From assembly GCA_017540585.1 (NCBI GenBank), contig JAFYAT010000072.1:1-38562 (forward strand): DNA of 38,562 nt, in the 5' to 3' direction. A program made the translations under genes and the position numbers. The number at the start of each line of letters is the position of its first letter. The stretch's first letter is position 1. Below, piece after piece: positions 36,970 to 38,562 of the stretch. Below the pieces are notes generated by a model. The model worked only from the letters and a program-made list of their open reading frames with translations. It did no database searches and had not been told where the DNA came from. This DNA comes from Bacteroidaceae bacterium. Its GTDB lineage: Bacteria > Bacteroidota > Bacteroidia > Bacteroidales > Bacteroidaceae.

Positions 36970-38526
36970 ATGGAACAACTGAAAACCTTGCCAATTGGCA
37001 TACAGAGTTTTGAGAGCCTTCGTAAGGAAGGATTTCTTTATGTAGATAAGACAGAACTTATCTACAAGATGATTAAGGGAGGAAGATATTATTTCCTCTC
37101 ACGACCTCGTCGTTTCGGTAAGTCGTTGTTGATGTCCACTATTCATGCTGTCTTTGACGGTAAGCGTGAGTTGTTCGATGGTCTTGCCATCGCTGATAAA
37201 GCGGATATTGATTGGGCAAAACATCCTGTCCTGCACCTTGACTTAAATACAAACAAGTATGATGCAAAGGAGGTATTAGAAAAAAAGATTGATGCTTCCC
37301 TAAAGGAATGGGAACAGGAGTACGGCACAACAGATAATACTCTTCCTTTCGGAATGAGATTCGAGAATATCATCCAACGTGCATACGACAAGACGGGCAA
37401 GGGCGTAGTCATCCTTGTGGATGAATATGACAAGCCAATGCTTCAAGCCATAGGTAACGAAGAGCTGCAGAATGAGTTCCGCGGCACGCTGAAGGGATTC
37501 TATGGTGCATTGAAGAGTAAGGATGCATGCATCAAGTTTGCCTTACTTACTGGTGTTACCAAGTTTGGCAAGGTGAGCGTGTTTAGCGACCTCAATAACT
37601 TGAAAGATATCTCGATGGATAGGAGATATGTGGAAGTATGCGGATTGACAGAGATGGAGATACGAACCACCCTGCATGATTACGTGGTACAACTTGCTGA
37701 CACTCTCGACGTGACATACGATGAGGCGATAGTGAGGATGAAGAAAATGTACGATGGCTATCATTTTCGTGAGAATGCTGTCGGAATGTATAATCCGTTC
37801 AGCGTACTCAATGCACTCGATTCGCAGGAACTTAAGAGCTACTGGTTTGAGACGGGTACTCCTACATACCTCGTAGAGCTCCTCCAGCGTGATGAATATA
37901 ATCTTCATGATATGGAGAATGCAAGGGTTGATGCCGATACTCTGAACAGCATAGATTCAACGTCAAAAGACCCGATACCTGTCATTTATCAGAGTGGTTA
38001 CCTGACCATCAAGGATTATGACCAGCGATTTGGCGAATATCTGTTAGGATTCCCAAATGAGGAGGTTGAAGTCGGGTTCACGAAGTTCCTTCTTCCTTGG
38101 TACATCTCTAAGGATAAGAGCAGGACGGCTTTTGATTTGGCTAAATTCGTTACGGATTTGGAGGCTGGAAATACCGAGCAGTTTGTCAAGCGTCTCAAGG
38201 CACTCTTTGCAGATACTCCTTATATGTTGATACGTGATTTGGAGAATCATTATCAGAATATCATTTGGGTAATCTGTAAACTTGCAGGCATATATGTTCA
38301 GGCGGAATACATGACGAGTGAGGGTCGCATAGACCTTGTGCTTCAGACACCTAAGTTCTGTTATGTCATGGAGTTCAAGCTTGACGGTACGGCAGAGGAA
38401 GCCCTTGCACAGATAGAGGATAAGCACTATACTCTTCCTTTCGAGTTGAATGGTCAGAAGATTATCCGCATTGGCATGAACTTCAGTAAGGAAACAAAGA
38501 ATATAGAGAATGTTCTTATTGGATAA
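36970..38526 (+). CDS. AAA-ATPase-like / PDDEXK_9 nuclease-domain protein
   Basis: This 518-residue protein begins LKTLPIGIQSFESLRKEGFL and YVDKTELIYKM, the fixed start of the AAA-ATPase_like family. The phosphate loop is RPRRFGKS (45-52) and Walker B is ILVDEYDKP (148-156). The C-terminal PD-(D/E)xK domain shows GRIDLVL with Asp455 and EFK at 468-470. Such proteins occur in tens of copies in many Bacteroidales genomes, and their role is unknown; defence or genome-plasticity roles are guessed. It shares the ATPase-plus-nuclease design with the gene at 21422 but belongs to a different family. The gene is complete and ends 36 bases before the window edge. Confidence 0.9.
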   Translation: MEQLKTLPIGIQSFESLRKEGFLYVDKTELIYKMIKGGRYYFLSRPRRFGKSLLMSTIHAVFDGKRELFDGLAIADKADIDWAKHPVLHLDLNTNKYDAKEVLEKKIDASLKEWEQEYGTTDNTLPFGMRFENIIQRAYDKTGKGVVILVDEYDKPMLQAIGNEELQNEFRGTLKGFYGALKSKDACIKFALLTGVTKFGKVSVFSDLNNLKDISMDRRYVEVCGLTEMEIRTTLHDYVVQLADTLDVTYDEAIVRMKKMYDGYHFRENAVGMYNPFSVLNALDSQELKSYWFETGTPTYLVELLQRDEYNLHDMENARVDADTLNSIDSTSKDPIPVIYQSGYLTIKDYDQRFGEYLLGFPNEEVEVGFTKFLLPWYISKDKSRTAFDLAKFVTDLEAGNTEQFVKRLKALFADTPYMLIRDLENHYQNIIWVICKLAGIYVQAEYMTSEGRIDLVLQTPKFCYVMEFKLDGTAEEALAQIEDKHYTLPFELNGQKIIRIGMNFSKETKNIENVLIG

Positions 38527-38562
38527 ACTTGTTCAGGTCTGACTTGTGTTGTGAAACAAGAA

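Overview
The window looks like chromosomal DNA of a Bacteroidales bacterium, most likely Prevotella or Segatella-like. The evidence is repeated Bacteroidetes sigma-factor promoters (TTTG, 19-20 bases, TAnnTTTG), TonB-type outer-membrane barrels, lipoproteins with YARHG and DUF3160 domains, a Bacteroidales 'smalltalk' mini-protein, an indolepyruvate oxidoreductase / phenylacetate-CoA ligase cluster, and a secreted protein with the usual Bacteroidales C-terminal tail. No rRNA, tRNA, insertion sequence with transposase, phage gene or CRISPR array was seen.

Region 1 (1-11,100) is accessory DNA. It holds an orphan smalltalk gene, a structured RNA candidate (A), a second RNA-like block (C) that runs into the broken start of a cytosine methyltransferase, and a complete LlaJI/McrBC-like restriction-modification operon: C5-methyltransferase, McrB-like AAA GTPase, PD-(D/E)xK nuclease. 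A convergent vsr mismatch endonuclease follows, then an orphan RelB/DinJ antitoxin. Next is a very AT-rich, translationally overlapped three-gene cassette (9191-11041): a TIGR04255-like protein and two uncharacterised proteins. It is the best candidate here for an undescribed, possibly defensive, system.

Region 2 (11,600-17,400) is core metabolism: iorA, iorB, paaK and an aminotransferase. Together they could convert aromatic amino acids to aryl-pyruvates, then aryl-acetyl-CoA and aryl-acetate. The genes are co-directional but separated by 200-370 bases of repeat DNA.

Region 3 (17,400-23,040) holds a small membrane protein, a DUF3791 / DUF3990 / DUF3791 cassette that resembles an ADP-ribosyltransferase toxin-antitoxin system, an outer-membrane barrel, and an ATPase gene bracketed by two near-identical 53-base palindromes.

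Region 4 (23,360-33,650) holds envelope genes: a YfhO-family membrane protein, a small lipoprotein, a large TonB-type barrel, a YARHG/DUF3160 lipoprotein and a CapA-family lipoprotein.

Region 5 (33,650-38,562) holds a palindromic repeat island and a second structured RNA (B). B has the same fold as A, with base pairs kept while sequence changed. It ends in a clear terminator 53 bases before a small gene, a secreted surface protein and a 57-residue peptide, so B may be either a free RNA or an attenuating leader. The window ends with an AAA-ATPase/PDDEXK_9 protein.

Repeats are a major theme. At least five families occur between genes: MITE-like elements with long inverted ends, composite REP-like palindromes, a TTCTTCGTCCGC hairpin repeat, AT-rich heptamer runs and 48-base tandem repeats. 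In one case a repeat encodes the C-terminal tail of a protein (Vsr).
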